NCBI GenBank assembly: GCA_023436775.1
Contig: JAEZHW010000075.1
Location: 1-7,577, forward strand
DNA: 7,577 bases
Origin: Actinomycetes bacterium
GTDB lineage: Bacteria; Actinomycetota; Actinomycetes; Actinomycetales; Microbacteriaceae
Direction of reading: 5' to 3'
The notes under the pieces are model-generated. The model was not told where the DNA came from and searched no databases. It was given only the letters and a program-made list of their open reading frames with translations. Made by a program: the position numbers and the translations under genes. Each line of letters starts with the position of its first letter. Within the stretch, counting starts at the first letter, position 1. This document shows, one piece after another, positions 5,656-7,577 of this stretch.

Positions 5656-5832
5656 GCCCCAGTTGTCTTCCGCAGCCTCTTCGGCCGCCCATGCGGCCGC
5701 ACGCTGCCGCAGGATCTCGGGAGCGCGCTTGGCCTCGGCGTAGTCGGCAAAGGGACCAACCCGTTCGCTGCCGAGCGACTGCGGTCCCTGCTCGACGTCG
5801 CCAGTGCGTAGGTTGTACCAGTACTCGGTCAT
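5641..5832 (-). CDS. Small conserved actinobacterial protein of unknown function
   Basis: A 63-residue protein beginning MTEYWYNLRTGDVEQG. It resembles a small family I recall from many actinobacteria, with the pattern YWYN, RTG, VE-x-G, QS, then GP-F/Y and an EA helix; such proteins are sometimes named SPOR-like by automatic pipelines. Here the usual Asp-Trp after QS appears to be Leu-Gly. The C-terminal half is Ala- and Glu-rich, probably helical, ending in an acidic tail (EEAAEDNWGADAE). There is no signal peptide, membrane segment or Cys, so it is probably cytosolic. The upstream in-frame codon at 5859 is rejected as start because a TACGAT box lies 6 nt before ATG 5832, giving a leaderless mRNA. 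It is convergent with panB (9 bp between ends) and divergent from map, with 11 bp between start codons. Function is unknown; an aromatic N-terminal patch may bind a partner, but this is inference. Confidence 0.85.
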   Translation of the reverse strand: MTEYWYNLRTGDVEQGPQSLGSERVGPFADYAEAKRAPEILRQRAAAWAAEEAAEDNWGADAE

Positions 5833-5846
5833 AGGATGATCGTATG
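5830..5846. promoter_or_regulatory. 17-bp divergent double-leaderless start module (small gene / map)
   Basis: The sequence CATAGGATGATCGTATG carries both start codons at its ends, facing outward. On the plus strand TAGGAT (5832-5837) is followed by 6 nt and the map ATG (5844). On the minus strand TACGAT (5844-5839) is followed by 6 nt and the small-gene ATG (5832). Each -10 box therefore touches the start codon of the opposite gene. The two strands read almost the same, so the element is a quasi-palindrome. AGGA at 5833-5836 could also act as a Shine-Dalgarno for map if a longer transcript exists. Confidence 0.55.
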
Positions 5847-6710
5847 CCGAGAGACGCACACGGTCACCTGATTCCTGGCACAGTTACGGCTCGACGCCAC
5901 GTCCCCGCCGGAATCGTGCGGCCCGAGTACGTGGGTAAGGCGGGCCCCGCGCGTCACACCACCGGGGATGTGTACAGCGCTGAGGAGATCGAAGGCATCC
6001 GCGCTGCCAGCCGCATCGCCGCCTCGTGTCTGGACTACCTCGGCACCCTGGTGCGCCCCGGCATCACGACCGAGGAACTGGACGCCGCCGCGCACGAGTT
6101 CGTGATCGACCACGGCGCCTACCCCAGCACGCTCGGTTACCGCGGCTACCCCAAGTCCTGCTGCACGTCCTTGAACGAGGTGATCTGCCACGGCATCCCG
6201 GACGACACCGTGCTGGAGGATGGGGACATCCTCAACATCGACGTCACCGCCTACCTGGACGGCTTCCACGGCGACACGAACCGGATGTACCTGGTCGGCG
6301 ATCCAAGTGAGGAGGCCCGCCTGCTGGTGGAGCGCACCGAAGAGTCGCTGCGTCGAGGCATCAAGGCGGTTGCCCCGGGTCGCCAGGTCAACGTGATCGG
6401 CCGCGCCATCGAAGCGTATGCGAACCGGTTCGGCTACGGCGTGGTGCGTGACTTCACCGGCCACGGCGTGGGTCGCACCTTCCACTCGGGGTTGATCATC
6501 CCCCACTATGACGCCGCGCCGAACTACGCCACGGTGATGGAAGTCGGCATGGTCTTCACCATCGAGCCGATGCTCACCCTCGGCGGTATCGACTGGGATC
6601 TGTGGGCGGACGACTGGACCGTAACAACTCGGGACAAGTCGCTGACAGCGCAGTTCGAGCACACTATTGTGGTCACGGAGCGCGGAGCAGATATCCTGAC
6701 GGTTGCGTAA
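5844..6710 (+). CDS. map: Methionine aminopeptidase, type 1c with N-terminal extension
   Basis: A 288-residue metallopeptidase that removes the initiator methionine from nascent proteins at the ribosome. The pita-bread fold ligands are all visible: D133 in NIDVTAY, D144 in FHGDTN, H207 in FTGHGVG, E241 in TIEPM and E272 in QFEHT, with the S1' histidine H116 in NEVICHGIP. The signature STLGYRGYPKSCCTSLNEVICHG is shared with mycobacterial MapB (MetAP1c). About 40 residues precede the catalytic domain, including VPAGIVRPEYVGK, as in that subclass, where the extension is linked to ribosome interaction. Its Pro-rich linker places it in 1c rather than the short E. coli-like 1a. The gene appears leaderless, its ATG lying 6 nt after TAGGAT. 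ppgK follows 65 bp downstream on the same strand and could be cotranscribed. Many actinobacteria carry a second map elsewhere; whether this one does cannot be seen. Confidence 0.96.
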   Translation: MPRDAHGHLIPGTVTARRHVPAGIVRPEYVGKAGPARHTTGDVYSAEEIEGIRAASRIAASCLDYLGTLVRPGITTEELDAAAHEFVIDHGAYPSTLGYRGYPKSCCTSLNEVICHGIPDDTVLEDGDILNIDVTAYLDGFHGDTNRMYLVGDPSEEARLLVERTEESLRRGIKAVAPGRQVNVIGRAIEAYANRFGYGVVRDFTGHGVGRTFHSGLIIPHYDAAPNYATVMEVGMVFTIEPMLTLGGIDWDLWADDWTVTTRDKSLTAQFEHTIVVTERGADILTVA

Positions 6711-6763
6711 ATTCTGCGCCCCATCCCTCACCGGTCCAACTCTCTCGCGCGGATCTGCGCCCG

Positions 6764-6770
6764 AAAGGAA
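6764..6770 (+). promoter_or_regulatory. Shine-Dalgarno of ppgK
   Basis: AAAGGAA lies 5 nt before ATG 6776. It decides the start: the open frame continues upstream to 6602, but that part overlaps map and lacks family similarity. Confidence 0.8.
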
Positions 6771-6775
6771 ACAGC

Positions 6776-7534
6776 ATGTCCAAGATTGCCCTCGGCGTCG
6801 ACATCGGCGGCACAGGCATTAAGGCCGCACTCGTTGACCTCGCCACCGGCGAGCAGGTCAGCGACCGTGTGAAGCTGCCGACCCCGCAGGGCGGCGAGCC
6901 GGAGGACATCGCGGATACCGTACTGGCCCTGATCGAACAGCTCGGCGGCATCGACGACGACACCCCGGTCGGCATCTGCTTCCCGGCAGCGGTCGTGCAC
7001 GGCACCACCATGAGTGCCGCGAACGTGTCGAAGCGTTGGATCGGTCTGGAAGCCGAGCAGTTCTTCGAGGACCGCCTCGGACGCGACATTCACTTCGTCA
7101 ACGACGCGGACGCCGCTGGCTACGCCGAAATCGCGTCCGGCGCAGCCAAGGACGTCGATGGTCTCGTGCTGGTGACCACCCTGGGCACCGGCATCGGCGT
7201 GGCACTGATCCACAACGGTGTGCTCATTCCCAACTGCGAACTCGGCCACCTGGAAATCGACGGCGTCGACTGGGAGACCAAGGCCGCCGTCTCGGCCAAG
7301 GAGCGCGAAGACCTGAACTGGAAGGATTGGGCCGAGCGGCTGCAGAAGTACTACTCGCGCCTCGAAGCACTGATGTACCCGGACCTGTTCGTGGTCGGTG
7401 GCGGTGTGAGCCGCAGCCACGAGAAGTTCCTGCCGCTCCTCGACCTTCGCACGCCGATCGTGCCCGCCGTGCACCGCAACGAGGCCGGCATCCTGGGTGC
7501 GGCCAGCCTCGCCGCGCAGTTCCCGGCCCGCTAG
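6776..7534 (+). CDS. ppgK: Polyphosphate glucokinase
   Basis: A 252-residue ROK-family kinase that phosphorylates glucose using inorganic polyphosphate, usually also accepting ATP. It aligns along its length with the actinobacterial PpgK type. Visible motifs are the phosphate-1 loop DIGGTGIK at 9-16, the ANVSKRWIG segment typical of PpgK at 82-90, the catalytic aspartate D110 in FVNDADAAG, the phosphate-2 loop TLGTGIG at 135-141, the sugar-binding CELGHLEI at 154-161, and VVGGGVSRS at 206-214. The Cys-rich zinc motif of many ROK glucokinases is absent, as expected for PpgK. The C-terminal EAGILGAA is conserved. The N-terminus is shorter than that of the mycobacterial enzyme by about 15 residues. 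It follows map by 65 bp; no clear TANNNT promoter lies close to the ATG, so a longer leader or cotranscription with map is likely. The glucose 6-phosphate produced feeds central carbon metabolism. Confidence 0.96.
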   Translation: MSKIALGVDIGGTGIKAALVDLATGEQVSDRVKLPTPQGGEPEDIADTVLALIEQLGGIDDDTPVGICFPAAVVHGTTMSAANVSKRWIGLEAEQFFEDRLGRDIHFVNDADAAGYAEIASGAAKDVDGLVLVTTLGTGIGVALIHNGVLIPNCELGHLEIDGVDWETKAAVSAKEREDLNWKDWAERLQKYYSRLEALMYPDLFVVGGGVSRSHEKFLPLLDLRTPIVPAVHRNEAGILGAASLAAQFPAR

Positions 7535-7577
7535 CGCGCAGCAGCCCGCAAGACACGAGTGCGGCGGATCCCAATGG

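Noticed and set aside
5829..6731. A 300-codon minus-strand frame opposite map
   Set aside because: It mirrors the complete methionine aminopeptidase gene and has no supporting start signal or domain.
6713..6762. Nine-bp direct repeat TCTGCGCCC at 6713-6721 and 6754-6762 between map and ppgK
   Set aside because: It is a short GC-rich match 41 bp apart with no inverted or promoter context, so it could easily be chance; not strong enough to call an operator.
6602..6775. Upstream extension of the ppgK frame
   Set aside because: It overlaps the end of map in another frame, lacks similarity to PpgK, and the real ATG at 6776 has a good Shine-Dalgarno.
7546..7564. Possible terminator after ppgK: CCGCA and TGCGG with a 9-nt loop
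   Set aside because: Only five pairs, a large loop and no T-run, and the window ends 13 bp later.

Overview
The window comes from a high-GC actinobacterium. The evidence is the G/C-rich third codon positions, an actinobacterial-type GlnA2 glutamine synthetase, a polyphosphate-dependent glucokinase, a MetAP of the mycobacterial 1c type, and several apparently leaderless genes with a TANNNT box 6-7 nt before the ATG. I recognise no mobile element, CRISPR array, tRNA or rRNA. The content is core metabolism, and I did not find a new multi-gene system.

Layout. On the minus strand at the left are the first codons of a probable glnE (1-128), then glnA2 (148-1485). A 53-bp divergent promoter region (1486-1538) separates glnA2 from nadE (1539-3266, plus), a glutamine-dependent NAD+ synthetase. 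A 132-bp gap with several hairpins leads to gdhA (3399-4751), a glutamate dehydrogenase with a TTG start. Next is panB (4789-5631), which ends 9 bp from the end of a convergent 63-codon gene of unknown function (5641-5832, minus). That small gene is divergent from map (5844-6710), and the two start codons are only 11 bp apart. A 65-bp gap precedes ppgK (6776-7534), and the last 43 bp are non-coding as far as can be seen.

The left half is organised around glutamine and glutamate: GdhA fixes ammonia into glutamate, GlnA2 makes glutamine or a related gamma-glutamyl product, NadE consumes glutamine to make NAD+, and GlnE would regulate the adenylylatable glutamine synthetase elsewhere in the genome. 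PanB adds a second cofactor route (pantothenate/CoA). Map and PpgK are general housekeeping enzymes for protein maturation and glucose phosphorylation from polyphosphate.

Three things deserve attention. First, there is a very sharp change in codon usage inside glnA2 near position 960: 268 of 270 codons to its left end in G or C, against 142 of 175 to its right. This suggests recombination or an assembly chimera. Second, two divergent gene pairs have nearly symmetric promoter cores with TANNNT boxes facing both ways. Third, there is a compact 17-bp module from which two leaderless genes appear to start in opposite directions.
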